Below, in pieces: positions 14,501 through 23,924 of a stretch of DNA of 64,000 nucleotides. Location of the stretch: the NCBI GenBank assembly GCA_047967505.1, contig CM106540.1. One strand, given 5' to 3'. Origin of the DNA: Dipteris shenzhenensis (taxonomy: Eukaryota; Polypodiophyta; Polypodiopsida; Gleicheniales). A program made the translations under genes and the position numbers. The notes under the pieces were generated by a model. It was given only the letters and a program-made list of their open reading frames with translations, was not told the origin of the DNA and did no database searches. Position 1 is the stretch's first letter. Each line of letters starts with the position of its first letter.

Positions 14501-15936
14501 AAAACCAGCAGGCCGGAAGTTGGACAAAAACTTCACAAGGTGAAATTTGCACGTCCGCTAATACGGTAGAAGCATATACCTAGATGAATCCAAGAACATT
14601 CACAAACTCATCCTCTAAAAACTCAACATAGTGTAGTTTCAATCTCACAACAGTCACTCATAAGATTAAAAACCATTAACTCCATCACACATAGCAGGGA
14701 CTAGCTACTAGGATATCCCCAGTGATATCATCAGCGCCCAACTATGGGTGTAGACCATAGTATAAAAGTATGCCCTCACACTTGCAAATCCACATACCCA
14801 CACATATTTGAGCATCCATTTATACAAAGTCTTCATATTGAGTTTTTGTCATCTAAATATAGCTGATAGGGCAATGCATCATTTAAGATAGAAATAATCA
14901 TCAGAATACCAGTAGGTCGCAAGTTGAACGAAAACTTCACAAGGTGAAATTTGCATGCATGCTAATATAGAAGAAGCATATACCTAGATGAATCCCAAAA
15001 CATTCCCAAACTCATCCTCTAAAAATGCAACATAGTGCAGTTTGGATCTCATGATAGTCACTCATAAGACTAAAAACCATAAACTCCATCAGGCATAGCA
15101 AGGACTAGCTACTATGACATCCCTAGTGACATCATCAGTGCCAACAGTGGGTGTAGACCATAGTATAAAAGTATGCTCTCACACATACAAATGCACACAC
15201 CCACACATACATGAGCATCCATTTATACAAAGTCTTCATACTAAGTTTCTGTCGGCAGGCTGGAGGTGAAGGGCAAACTCAGCCATGATGAAGGCTAGCA
15301 CTAAAGGAGAAGGCTAATCAAAAATTAGTCCAAATCTCTTTATTCAAGCTACAACTGCTTGTGAAGTCTAAACAATTTAATTTTAGTGTCTCCCAAACGA
15401 GTATCTAAATCTAAATCTAGTTGATAGGGCACTGCACCATTTAAGATAGAACTAATCATCACAATACTAGTAGGCCGGAACTTGGGCGAAACCTTTACAA
15501 GGTGAAATTTGCATGTTTGCTAATACAGTAGAAGCATATACCTAGATGAATCCAAGAACATTCCCAAACTCATCCTCTAAAAACGCAACATAGTGTAGTT
15601 TCGATACTCACTCATAAGATTGAAAACCATAAACTCCATCATGCATAGCAGGGAAGAGCTACTATGACATCCCCACTGACATCATCTCAGCGACCAACAG
15701 TGGGTGTAGACCATAGTATAAGAGCATGCTCTCACACATACAAATGCACACACCCCCACATACTTGAGCATCCATTTATACAAAGTCTTTGTATTGAGTT
15801 TCTGTCAGCACTCTGGAGGAAGGGCAAACTCAGCCATGACGAAGGCTAGCACTAAAGGAGAAGGCTAATAAAAAAGTAGTCCAAATCTCTTCATTCAAGC
15901 TATAAGTCCTTGTGAGGTCTAAACAATTTCATTTTA
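5511..15936 (+). repeat. Satellite array segment B, promoter strand +
   Basis: About 19 monomers of the ~555-bp family (TATA landmarks at 5967, 6513 and 7072 give spacings of 546 and 559). Several copies have private lesions useful as markers: a duplicated TTGAGC-type stretch at 6011-6034, a loss at ~6248, a jump at ~7783 that removes most of a monomer, a deletion at 8336, and another at ~10508. The end at 15936 is the insertion point of the CACTA element (monomer reads CATTTTA, then CAGTACAAGG). No gene is present. Confidence 0.95.
13606..13653 (+). promoter_or_regulatory. Promoter-like module of a satellite monomer, second intact example
   Basis: TGACGTCA at 13606-13613 and TATAAAAG at 13646-13653, again exactly 32 bp apart, with a 10-codon frame (MMKASTKGEG) starting at 13767. 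Other undecayed TGACGTCA copies are at 2223, 56946 and 58306, although the 56946 monomer has lost its TATA box and the 58306 monomer reads TATGAAAG. The conserved spacing across distant copies supports a fixed module in the ancestral monomer. Function is inferred only. Confidence 0.4.
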
Positions 15937-15990
15937 CAGTACAAGGCATAAGCGCTTTTCCGATGAAAATACCGACACTTTTTACATTAA
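15937..15990 (+). repeat. CACTA-like left terminus
   Basis: The satellite stops exactly at CATTTTA and is followed by CAGTACAAGGCATAAGCGC, then TTTTCCGATGAAAATACCGAC. Plant CACTA termini commonly read CACTACAAG followed by TTTCCGACG-type repeats, so this looks like a terminal inverted repeat with one change in the CACTA core. The 3-bp target duplication cannot be tested because the opposite terminus is missing. Confidence 0.55.
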
Positions 15991-16067
15991 AATTTTTTTT
16001 TAAACGGCGGCAAACATCGCTATTAAAGTCATTAAAAGCATCAGAAAAGAACCGTTGGTATAAAGCA

Positions 16068-16159
16068 TCGCTATATAGCAACGCTGAGAAACATCGCTAT
16101 ATAGCGACACTGATAATCATCGCTATATAGCGACATTGGTAAACATCGCTATATAGCGA
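16068..16159. promoter_or_regulatory. Subterminal palindrome array (4 x TCGCTATATAGCGA, 26-bp spacing)
   Basis: Copies start at 16068 (last bases altered to CAA), 16094, 16120 and 16146, exactly 26 bp apart, each a 14-bp self-complementary TCGCTATATAGCGA. The same motif recurs at 20629-20729. CACTA elements carry short subterminal repeats bound by their TnpA-type protein, and position and repetition suggest that role here. The core also contains TATATA and could double as a TATA box. The function is inferred. Confidence 0.6.
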
Positions 16160-16174
16160 CAATTAACAAAACTT

Positions 16175-16244
16175 AAAAAAAAGCATTAGTGGGACTAAAC
16201 AGGGCCATAGCAAGCCTTGTTTTGTCCCACTAATGCTTTTTTTT
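16175..16244. repeat. 70-nt near-perfect foldback
   Basis: Arms of 21 nt (16175-16195 and 16224-16244) are perfect complements centred on GCATTAGTGGGAC / GTCCCACTAATGC with A/T-run outer ends. The inner bases 16197-16205 and 16214-16222 extend the stem with one mismatch around an 8-nt loop. It may be a tiny MITE, a nested CACTA end pair (CACTAATGC facing outward), or a 3'-end hairpin of the minus-strand gene. Confidence 0.75.
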
Positions 16245-16273
16245 TTGTAATTACAAAAAGAAGTTTTTTATAA

Positions 16274-16445
16274 CAAAATTTCCCTTGCGAAAAGGGTGAT
16301 ACAAAATCGCTCAAATAAAATGATCGAGCAACAAAAGCATATACATGTCAAACGTATACAACATTGTTTGTTACAAAATTACCCTTTCGAAAGGGTGATA
16401 CAAAATTGCTCAAACGAGCGGATATACAAAATGACATACATGGCA
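16274..16445. repeat. Diverged ~100-bp direct duplication with a 16-bp palindrome
   Basis: The stretch from 16274 (AAAATTTCCCTTGCGAAAAG, then GGTGATACAAAATCGCTC) is repeated with changes from 16373. The second copy contains the perfect palindrome ACCCTTTCGAAAGGGT (16381-16396), of which the first copy has an imperfect version. It lies between the foldback and the 3' end of the TnpA-like gene, in the subterminal part of the CACTA element. Role unknown. Confidence 0.65.
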
Positions 16446-16461
16446 AAGTATATGCAAACTG

Positions 16462-16487
16462 CTACTACTACTACTACTACTACTACT
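16462..16487. repeat. (CTA)n microsatellite
   Basis: About 8.5 uninterrupted CTA triplets, followed by a CGTCCT-rich stretch to about 16530. Non-coding as far as I can see. Confidence 0.95.
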
Positions 16488-16739
16488 CATTCGAATCGTC
16501 CTCGTCGTCCTCGTCCTCATCCTTGTCTTGTTGGCCTGATCCTTAGTCCTCGTGAGCTGTGCCTTCTCCCTAATCCTCATCACGTGCGTCTGATCCTAGC
16601 CCTGGTGATCGCTTGCCTCCGGTGATGGGACGCTTGAGCTTTGATCCTAAGAGTGAACCATATAAATTGAAAATTAGGTTGGAACTTAAATAATAAAACA
16701 ATTTAAAAAGTGAGATTACAAGGAGGAGTAGACTTATAC

Positions 16740-18067
16740 CGTGCAAGTAGCCACCTCAACCCAATCGACCGTCACTCCCATTGCCTCTTGCTCAATAAAC
16801 CACGGCTTTATTCCTATGTGAAATGCGGATCACATCTCTGCATCTGTAGGAAAACGACCCATCGCAGCTTGCTGTGGATCCAATTTATGAGAGTTAGAGT
16901 TAGCTAAAGTGCATGTAATATGTAGTAAAACAAATAGAACAATACATTAAATGAGAAGAAGTAGACTTACCATGGTTGCCTCGAACGCCAACCGTCCGCC
17001 TACACCAAAGTGCAAAGTACCTACGATGTCCAGCCGTCTCTTCACAGCACTCCTCTGACCCTCGAATATTTCGAGATGGTCCCTATTCTGCTTCTTGAAG
17101 AACTTCTAATCAGCTTTGTCTGCCCGCCGACTGGGTTTAGCCAACCCCTTTGTGATGGAAGTATGCAAGGTTGATCTATGATGCTTCAAGACCAAACCCA
17201 TGCACTCTCACATATAATTCTCATCAAACTCCCAATTTGGCGGGTTAGGGTATTTTTGTTTTAATTCATTGATGACTGCCTGCTTCTTTTGGTCATCTTG
17301 ATACCGCCAATCGGTAGCAATGCTGCTCTTAAAGTGATGGCTCATCAACTGCCTCATGGTGGCCATCACTGTTTTGCCCTTTCTACCTTCTATTATCTCT
17401 CTAGCAGCCGTGATTTGATATGAAAGATCCTCTGATGAGTAAGGAGGATTGATGGTAGCAGAGTCAGAAGGAGTGAAAGCTATGCGAGTGCTTCCGAAGC
17501 GAGGAGTAGCAGTGGGAGTAGGAGAGGGCAAGGGACCTGATTGATACTATGTCTCCGGACCAAGTGGAGACCTGTAGGGATGCGAGTGTGCTGACTCGTC
17601 TACATCTCCCGAGTCAGCATAACATAAGCTGCCCCTCCTACTCTTCCTTCCCTTACGAGAGGCACGTGCAATTGATGACCCCTCGATCGAAGGGGCATGA
17701 GGGGATGGCTGGGCAGTAGGTCCAACCGTCGGTGTAGGGGAGGGAATTGCTGATGTCCTTTGAGATAGTAGAGAGAAGAATCTCGTTGCCTCCTCATCGC
17801 TCATCTGTGCTACAAACTCGTTGGGACGCCCGACCAAGCCATGCGTGGCTAGCAAAGGAGTTCCCTGAGGGGTAGTCACAGTGCTACGTTCGAGAGGAGT
17901 CAGACTAGTGGTAGTCGCAGTGCTAGGTCCGACAGGACTCGGACCCGACGGGGTAGTCCCCTCAAGTGTCACCTGAGAGGAATCAAAGTCCTCTGGAGCA
18001 TATAGATCATGATGTCTCCTTCTACGAGGCTATTCGTACTCGTTGAACATGCGACGTGATCCCATGT
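16740..18067 (-). pseudogene. TnpA-like CACTA transposase accessory gene, decayed
   Basis: Exon A runs 18067 to 16971 (ATG at 18065-18063 just after a T-rich tract ending CTATTAG) and stays in one frame for 365 codons to a CAACCATG|GTAAGT donor. Exon B (16871 to 16740, after a CCACAG acceptor) continues in phase with MGRFPTDAEM and FHIGIKPWFIEQEAMG. The N-terminal half is Ser/Pro/Thr-rich with a basic RKGRKSRRG patch. The C-terminal part (RQLMSHHFKSS..W, QAVINELKQKYPNP, KFFKKQNRDHL, QRSAVKRRLD) resembles plant Ptta/En/Spm transposase (PF03004/TnpA). In-frame stops interrupt it: TAG near 18030, TAG before 17531, TGA before 17208, TAG in AD*KFF, and TGA in exon B. Most could come from CAG or CGA by C-to-T change. 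TnpA proteins bind subterminal repeats, consistent with the palindromes at both sides. Family call is moderate; loss of function is clear. Confidence 0.65.
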
Positions 18068-18109
18068 CTAATAGTGACACAAACACAAAAACAAAAAATA
18101 AAAAACAAA

Positions 18110-19975
18110 CATAAGCATAAGCAAAGGAAAAGAGGAAGAAGAGGGAAAGGAAAAGAGATTAGAAGAGGGGAAAGAGAGGAAAAGAAGAAAGAAGAAGAGG
18201 GAAAGAAGAGGACAGAAGAGGGAAAAGAGAAAGAAGAGGAGAAGAGGAAGAGGAGGAAAAGGAAAGAGGGAAAGAAGAGGGAAAGAAAAGGAAGAAGAGG
18301 GAAAGAAGAGGAAGAAGAGGAAAAGAGGAGGGAAAAGAGGAGAAAAGGAGGGAAAAGAGGAGGGAATTAAAATAGGAGAAGAGGAGGAAAAGAGGGGGGG
18401 AAAAGAGGAGGAAAAAGAGGGGGGAAAAGAGGAAAAGAGAGAAGAAAGGGAAAGGAAAGAGAGATTGGAAAAAGGGAAAGAGGAAAAGAAAGAGAAGAAG
18501 AGGGAAAGAGAGAAGAAGAGGGGGAAAGAGATTGAAAGAGAGAAGGAGAAGGAGAGGAGGAAAGGAAGAGGGAAAGGAAAGAGGGAAAAAGAGACATATG
18601 CTCATGCTTATGCATGAGCATATGTCTCCTTCTTTTATGCTCATGCATAAGCATAAGCATGAGCATCTGCTTATGCTTATGCGTAAGAGGAGTCTTATGC
18701 ATAAGCATAAGCATAAGAGAAGGAGACATATGCTCATGCTTATGCTTATGGATGAACATAAGAGCATGAGCATGAAAGAGGGAAAAGAGGGAGAAAAGAG
18801 GAGAAGAGAGAAGAAGAGGGAAAGGAAAGAGAGATTGGAAAAGGGGAAAGAGGGAAAGAAAGAGAGAAGAAGAGGGGGAAAGAGATTGAAAGAGGGAAGG
18901 AGAAGGAGAGAAGAAGGAAAGGAGGGAAAGAAGAGGGAAAAAAGAGAAGAAGATGGGAAAGAGGGGGGAAAAGGGGAAAGAGAGGGGAAAGAGGAAAAGA
19001 GAGGGAAAGAGAGGAAAAGAGGAGGGAAAAGAGGAGAAAAGAGAAGAAGAGGGAAAGGAAAGAGAGATTGAAAAAGGGGAAAGAGGGAAAGAAAGAGAGA
19101 AGAGGGAAAGAGAAAAGAAGAGGAAAAGAAAGAAGAAGAGGGGGAAAGAGATTGAAAGAGGGAAGGAAAAGGAGAAGGGAAGCATGAGCATATATCTACT
19201 TCTCTTATGCTCACGCTTAAGCATAAGCATGAACATATGTCTCCTTCTCTTATGCTCATGCTTATGCTTATGCATAATTTCCTTTCCCTCTTCTTCTCTC
19301 TTCTTCTCTTTTTCTCCCTCTTTTCCCCCTTTCATGCTCATGTTCTTATGCTCATGCTTAAGCATAAGCATGAGCATATGTCTCCTTCTCTTATGCTCAT
19401 GCTTATGCTTATGCATAAGCATGAGCATATGTCTCCTTCTCTTATGCTCATGCTTATGCTTATGCATATGCTTATGCATAAGCATAAGCATGAGCATAAG
19501 AGAAGGAGACATATGCTCATGCTTATGCTTAAGCATGAGCATAAGAACATGAGCATGAAAGGGGGAAAAGAGAGAGAAAAAGAGAAGAAGAGAGAAGAAG
19601 AAGGAAAGGAAAGAGAGATTGGAAAAGGAGAAGAGGAAAAGAGAAGCATGAGCATATGTCTCCTTCTCTTATGCTCATGCATAAGCATAAGCATGAGCAT
19701 ATGTCTCCTTCTCTTATGCTTATGCTTATGCTTATGCAAGAGAAGGAGACATATGCTCATGCTTATGCTTATGCATGAGCATAAGAGAAGGGGGAAGGAG
19801 AGAAGAAGAGGGAAAGGAAAGAGGGAAAAAGAGGAAAAGAGAGAAGAAGGGGGAAAGGAAGAGGGAAAAAGAGGGGCAAAGAGATTGAAAAATTGAAGGA
19901 GAGAAGAAGAAAAGGAGGGAAAGAAGAGGAGAGAAGAGGGAAAGAAGAGGAGAGAAGAGGGGAAGAGAGGGTTCC
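18110..19975. repeat. 1.9-kb polypurine tract with self-complementary hexamer islands
   Basis: The plus strand is almost pure A/G (GGGAAAGAAGAGG-type) at 18110-18590, 18776-19180, 19556-19645 and 19788-19970. Between these are islands made of GCATAA and GCATGA hexamers with flanking GAGAAGGAGACATATG (18591-18775, 19182-19274, 19334-19556, 19645-19788). At 19275-19333 the purine strand switches to minus, so the block has been inverted between islands. It lies between a likely donor (CAG|GTAAGT at 20078) and the acceptor at 18068, that is, probably in the first intron of the TnpA-like gene. The long open frames it contains follow from its simple composition and are not genes. Confidence 0.85.
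19278..19612. repeat. Long inverted repeat, ~125-bp arms
   Basis: Positions 19278-19402 and 19488-19612 are reverse complements over about 125 bp with about two mismatches that I could find. The 85-bp spacer is itself built of GCATAA/TTATGC hexamers and is largely self-complementary, so the whole could fold as one hairpin or cruciform of over 300 nt. This is the clearest evidence that the polypurine tract was locally inverted and duplicated. Confidence 0.85.
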
Positions 19976-19986
19976 TATGCCCATCA

Positions 19987-20027
19987 CTGCAGCTAGCGCC
20001 TTAAAGCACTTAAGGCGCTAGCTGCAG
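19987..20027. repeat. Perfect 18-bp inverted repeat, 5-nt loop
   Basis: CTGCAGCTAGCGCCTTAA (19987-20004) and its exact complement (20010-20027) are separated by AGCAC. The arms are G+C-rich and sit at the edge of the polypurine tract. It could be a hairpin in the intron RNA or a small binding palindrome. No function is evident. Confidence 0.9.
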
Positions 20028-20039
20028 GCCAATGCAAAT

Positions 20040-20628
20040 AACAAAAATAACAAATGGAAAAAAGAGGAAGCACTTACCTGGAATAGTACGTCCCGTTCGG
20101 TGTTTTGTGGACTGTCCCTACAAAAGAGAGGAAACATACCATTTTTCAAATAAGATGTTAGAGGAAGGAGGAGATTACAAAAGCAACTTCTCAAAAAGAT
20201 TGGATTGAGGAGACAAGGAGAAAGAGAAGGAATAGAAATACAAAAAAGACTAGAAGAGGTGAGGCTTCTTTCTTTCTTAAAATCTCATTTTTTATTTCAA
20301 TCCTTTGAAATCAAGCATGAAAAGTAGTATACAGGTTTAGCAATACAAGGAGAAGCACTCACAAAATGAAATCTAACAAAAAACTTACCTACATTGTTGA
20401 AAGAGACTCACCTCTTGAAAAACTTCCTTTCAAGAAACCAAAGTGGGAGAAGGGTGGAGAGGGAGCACAAGAGCTAGGAAAGGGGTGAGTAGTGGTGAGG
20501 AGTGGAGAATAGAGTGGGAGGTCATCAAAAATAGGTGGGAGGAGAGATTGCCTTGCTTACAATGGAGATTAGAGAGTGCTAAAGAAAGCACTGTGCGTCG
20601 CATCGGGTTTCGATTTTAACCCACAGTG
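20040..20628 (-). other. Leader/intron region of the TnpA-like gene
   Basis: There is no long open frame. On the minus strand there are good splice borders: a donor CAG|GTAAGT with the exon ending at 20078, an acceptor TTTTGTAG at about 20118, and donors GTAG|GTAAG near 20396 and GAG|GTGAGT near 20411. This suggests non-coding leader exons upstream of the coding exon at 18067. With the palindrome cluster at 20629-20729 just upstream, the transcript probably starts near 20560-20620. Exon limits are tentative. Confidence 0.4.
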
Positions 20629-20729
20629 TCGCTATATAGCGATGCTTTTTCATCGCTATATAGCGACATATTTAATTAAAAGCATCGCTATATAGCAACA
20701 GAATAGAGCAAAACATCATTATATAGTGA
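20629..20729. promoter_or_regulatory. Central palindrome cluster, probable bidirectional control region
   Basis: TCGCTATATAGCGA at 20629-20642 and 20653-20666, TCGCTATATAGCAA at 20685-20698, and TCATTATATAGTGA at 20716-20729. The last differs only by C/T and G/A transitions. The cluster lies between the minus-strand TnpA-like leader and the plus-strand TNP2 start (20838), so a shared promoter or TnpA-binding region is likely. The motif matches the subterminal array at 16068-16159. Confidence 0.55.
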
Positions 20730-20837
20730 TGCTTTAAGACACTTTATGTTCTAAAATTAAAAAAAGCTCATAGATGCTATTTTATAACTGTTAATATATA
20801 TTTCCTTGCAACTTATGTTGTGATTTTATAAGTGTAG

Positions 20838-21147
20838 ATGGAAGGAACGAGTGGAAGCTCATCCGATGATGCGCCAACGCCCGGGAGAACAAAGTGGCTT
20901 ACAGAGAGGTTATATTGTCATTGCACTCATTGCAAGCGAGAAGTACGACATCAATGCCGTATTATCATGCACCACTTGCGAATGTATGGGGAGGAGCTTG
21001 AACCAGTACCCACCGTTGGTGTTGCACGTGTTAATGGATTATCGGTAAGTCAAAGCTATTTAAGTTCACGGTTAATATTGGATACTAGGAGATACAAGAT
21101 CTTATATTTACACCAAATCTTAAAACAGGATGAGGAGGCTGACAAGG
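20838..21147 (+). pseudogene. TNP2-like transposase, 5' exons only
   Basis: The ATG at 20838 opens exactly 69 codons to a GTAAGT donor at 21045. A second small exon (21129-21147, reading DEEADK) follows a AAAACAG acceptor. The peptide has C-H-C-T-H-C and a following H-H-L-R-M-Y-G, the Cys/His layout of the transposase-associated zinc domain at the start of plant TNP2 proteins. The gene is then cut off by satellite at about 21150. It is divergent from the TnpA-like gene, with the palindrome cluster between. The family call rests on the short Cys/His motif and on other TNP2 pieces nearby. Confidence 0.55.
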
Positions 21148-21150
21148 GTA

Positions 21151-22537
21151 TGCATATATCTTCACACACACCCACACATACTTGAGCATCCATTTATATG
21201 AAGTCTTTGTATTGAGTTTCTGTCAGCACTCCGGAGGTGAAGGGCAAATTCAGGCATGACGAAGGCTAGCACTAAGGAAAAGGCTAATCAAAAAGTAGTC
21301 CAAATCTCTTCATTCAACCCACACACCCACACATATACCTAGATGAATCCAAGAACACTCCCAAACTCATCCTCTAAAAATGCAACATAGTGGAATTTCA
21401 ATCTCACGATAGTCGCTCATAAGATTGAAAACCATAAACTCCATCATGCATAGCAAGGACCAACTACTATGACATCCCCACCACTGAGCTCATCAGCACC
21501 CAACACTGGGTGTAGACAATAGTATAAAGTATGCTTTGACACATACAAATGTGCACACCCACACATACTTGAGCATCCATTTATACAAATTCTTCGTACT
21601 GAATTTCTATCTAAAAATGCAACATAGTGCAGTTTCAATCTCACGATAGTCACTCATAACATTGAAAACCATAAACTCCATCATGCATAACATAGACTAG
21701 CTACTATGACATCCCCACTGATGTCATCTTAGTGCCCAACAATGGGTGTAGACCATAGTATAAAAGTATGCTCTCACACATACAAATCCACACATCCACA
21801 CATACATGAGCATCCATTTATACAAAGTCTTCAAACTGAGTTTTTGTCAGCACTCCGGAGGTGAAGGGAAAACTCAGCCATGATGAAGGCTAGCACTAAA
21901 GGAGAACGCTAATAAAAAAGTAGTCCAATTCTCTTCATTCAAGCTACAACTGCTTGTGAAGTCTAAACGATTTCAGTTTAGTCCCTTCCAAATGAGCATC
22001 TAAATCTAAATCTAGCTCATAGGGCAATGCGCCATTTAAGATAGAAATAATCATCGCAATACCAGCAAGCCGCAACTTGGATGAAAACTTCACAAGGTGG
22101 AATTTGCATGTCCACTAATACAGCAAAAGCATATACCTAAATGAATCCAAGAACATTCACAAACTCATCCTCTTAAAATGCAACATAGTGCAGTTTCAGT
22201 CTCATGATAGTCACTCATAAGATTGAAAACCATAAACTCCATCACGCATAGTAGGGACCCACTACTATGACATCCCCACCACTGATGTCATCAGCACCCA
22301 ATAGTGGGTGTAGACCATAGTATAAAAGTATGCTCTCACACATACAAATCCACACACCCACACATACTTGAGCATCCATTTATACAAAGTCTTTGTACTG
22401 AGTTTCTGTCAGTAGTCCGGAGGTGAAGGGCAAACTCAACCAAGACGAAGGCTAGTACTAAAGGAGAAAGCTAATCAAAAAGTAGTCCAAATCTCTTCAT
22501 TCAAGATACAACTACTTGTGAAGTCCAAACGATTTCA
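21151..22537 (+). repeat. Satellite array segment C, promoter strand +
   Basis: About 2.5 monomers between the truncated CACTA element and the orientation switch. The first monomer carries a deletion variant (ACCCACACACCCACAC running straight into the TATACCTAGATGAATCC region, about 21320), also seen near 33580, 55320 and 58145. The segment ends abruptly in AACGATTTCAT at 22537. Confidence 0.95.
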
Positions 22538-22690
22538 TGAGAGCATACTTTGATACTATGGTCTACACCCATTGTTGGGTGCCGATGATGTCAGTGGGGA
22601 TTTCATAGTAGCTAGTCCCTGCTCTGCATGATGGAGTTTATGGTTTTCAATCTTATGAGTGACTATTGTGAGATTGAAATTGCACTATGT
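22538..22690 (-). repeat. Short inverted satellite piece at the orientation switch
   Basis: From GAGAGCATACTTTGATAC the satellite reads on the opposite strand for about 150 bp and then breaks at TGTGTTCTTAG into unique sequence. The two sides join at different monomer positions, so the switch is a rearrangement junction and not a perfect palindrome centre. Confidence 0.95.
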
Positions 22691-22830
22691 TGTGTTCTTA
22701 GGATTTAGTGTTTAGGAGTTTAGGGTTTAGGGATTAAATGTTTAAAGTTTAGGATTTATGGTGGTTAAGATGTTTTGGTATTAATTGTTTAAAGTTTATG
22801 ATGTAGGGTTTAGGTTTAATGCCTTCTCTA
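22691..22830 (+). repeat. Degenerate telomere-like (TTTAGGG-type) patch
   Basis: Clustered variants of the plant telomere unit: GGAGTTTAGGGTTTAGGG near 22715, then many AGTTTAGGATTT, TAAAGTTT and GTAGGGTTTAGGTTT stretches. Only two adjacent units are perfect, so it is an old interstitial patch at most. The T/A/G-rich composition could also arise by chance slippage. Confidence 0.5.
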
Positions 22831-22923
22831 CTAGTTTTAATATAAAAGTTATTAAGTAAAAATAAGCTCAGTGATTATTTATTGTCTTTTTTTGAGTTGC
22901 TAATCTATTTTTGTATATAAAAT
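22831..22923. other. Unassigned AT-rich spacer
   Basis: AT-rich sequence ending in TATATAAAATAG, a plausible intron acceptor for the fragment that follows. I see nothing else in it. Confidence 0.4.
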
Positions 22924-23646
22924 AGGTATTCACCATAACAGAATGAAGTGGTGGCTTTTAGATGAATTCATAGTCTTGATCCTATGAATGTATGTCATTT
23001 CCAATGTTGTGGTGAGAGATGTGTAGTGATAATCACCAACGTTGTAAATCCTGAAGTGCATTTAAAATATCCACATGGAGACTTTGAAACATTGTTATAT
23101 ATCTTACAATGTGACATATTTGATATGCAAGCACACAGAATGCTCTGGAACCAAGACAAAATTGTTCCAAAGACATACTTTCAAGATATCAAGAAAACTT
23201 ATTTTGAGGGGTAAAAAGTAGAGATGTTATCTTGCTCCGAAGAAGTTTTAGCAATTGGCAACTTTAAGGGCTATGCTCAGAGTTTTCTCTCTATAGTGGA
23301 GATAATTAAGTTGACTAGTGCAGGTGTCATTCAAAATGCAATGGATAGTACTTCACATCTAGATATCCATAATACTACGTCTCATCTACAAGTTCATAGT
23401 ACTTGTAAATGGGGGTTAGCTTTCTTGAAATCAAGTTTTCCCAAGATAGTTTCCTTCAATGTCATGGAAGACACAACAAAATATTATCAAAAGAAAAGGA
23501 CTATAACACAAATGGGATCCAAATTGATAAGAAGCTATAGTAGTGATCAAGAGTATCGTAGTGGCATGCTCACAGGTATTGAGGACATTATAGTAATAGA
23601 TGTTGATGCAAAAAAGGTTTCTTGTGTTGCGAGTGACTCATTTTTC

Positions 23647-23670
23647 CTCTCTCTCTCTCTCTCTCTCTCT
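23647..23670. repeat. (CT)n microsatellite
   Basis: About 12 CT units inside the unrecognised gene fragment, probably in an intron, because the reading frame becomes SLSLSLS just before a splice-like acceptor. Confidence 0.95.
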
Positions 23671-23805
23671 AATGTGAGTATTCAAAAGCATGACTCATAA
23701 TCTTTTACTTTTCTTCTAGGCTCTAAATTTAGATGCCAACCTTGCAACACTTCAATGATGTTTAGAGAGAGAGCTAAAGGGTTTGGCAGGGCCCAAGATA
23801 ATGTT

Positions 23806-23826
23806 GAAGAAGAAGAAGAAGAAGAA
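23806..23826. repeat. (GAA)n microsatellite
   Basis: About seven GAA triplets, followed by A/G-rich sequence to 23850, within the distal part of the unrecognised gene fragment. Confidence 0.95.
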
Positions 23827-23924
23827 AAGAAAGAAGAAAAGAAGAGCAATAATTGGTCCAAAGTGAGAAGATGAGGAAGACATTGACAATGAAAATGATT
23901 TTGATGAGTACTCTTCAACCTATG

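Larger units (their letters stand above)
15937..21150. mobile_element. CACTA (En/Spm-like) element, one end intact, other end truncated
   Basis: A 5.2-kb non-satellite block. Its left end begins CAGTACAAGG, followed by TTTTCCGATG and ACCGAC motifs typical of CACTA termini (usually CACTACAAG). Inside it come a palindrome cluster, a TnpA-like gene on the minus strand, a polypurine intron, a second palindrome cluster and the first exons of a TNP2-like gene on the plus strand. On the right the sequence returns to satellite at another monomer position (about 21150), so the rest of TNP2 and the right terminus are gone. A CACTA element with two divergent genes sharing a central control region fits what is seen. 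Mobility is lost. Confidence 0.75.
22924..23900 (+). pseudogene. Unrecognised gene fragment near the inversion axis
   Basis: One frame stays open from about 22966 to 23700, broken once by TAA at ~23212: first part MNVCHFQCCGERC..., 76 codons, then 158 codons from 23224. The peptide is mixed-composition and protein-like (QCDIFDMQAHRMLWNQDK, WGLAFLKSSFPKIVSF, GIEDIIVIDVDAKK) and quite unlike the satellite. A polypyrimidine tract and TTCTAG acceptor at ~23719 precede ALNLDANLATLQ, so a spliced gene is likely. A second acceptor-like site precedes 22962. I do not recognise the family. It may be a captured host gene piece or the end of another transposon. It is bounded on both sides by satellite. 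Confidence 0.4.

Noticed and set aside
18159-19896. Long open frames (up to 391 codons) on both strands rich in Lys/Glu/Arg or Leu/Phe/Ser and Met-Leu-His-Lys
   Set aside because: They come from the polypurine tract and hexamer islands, which lack stops in several frames because of composition. No protein-like pattern.
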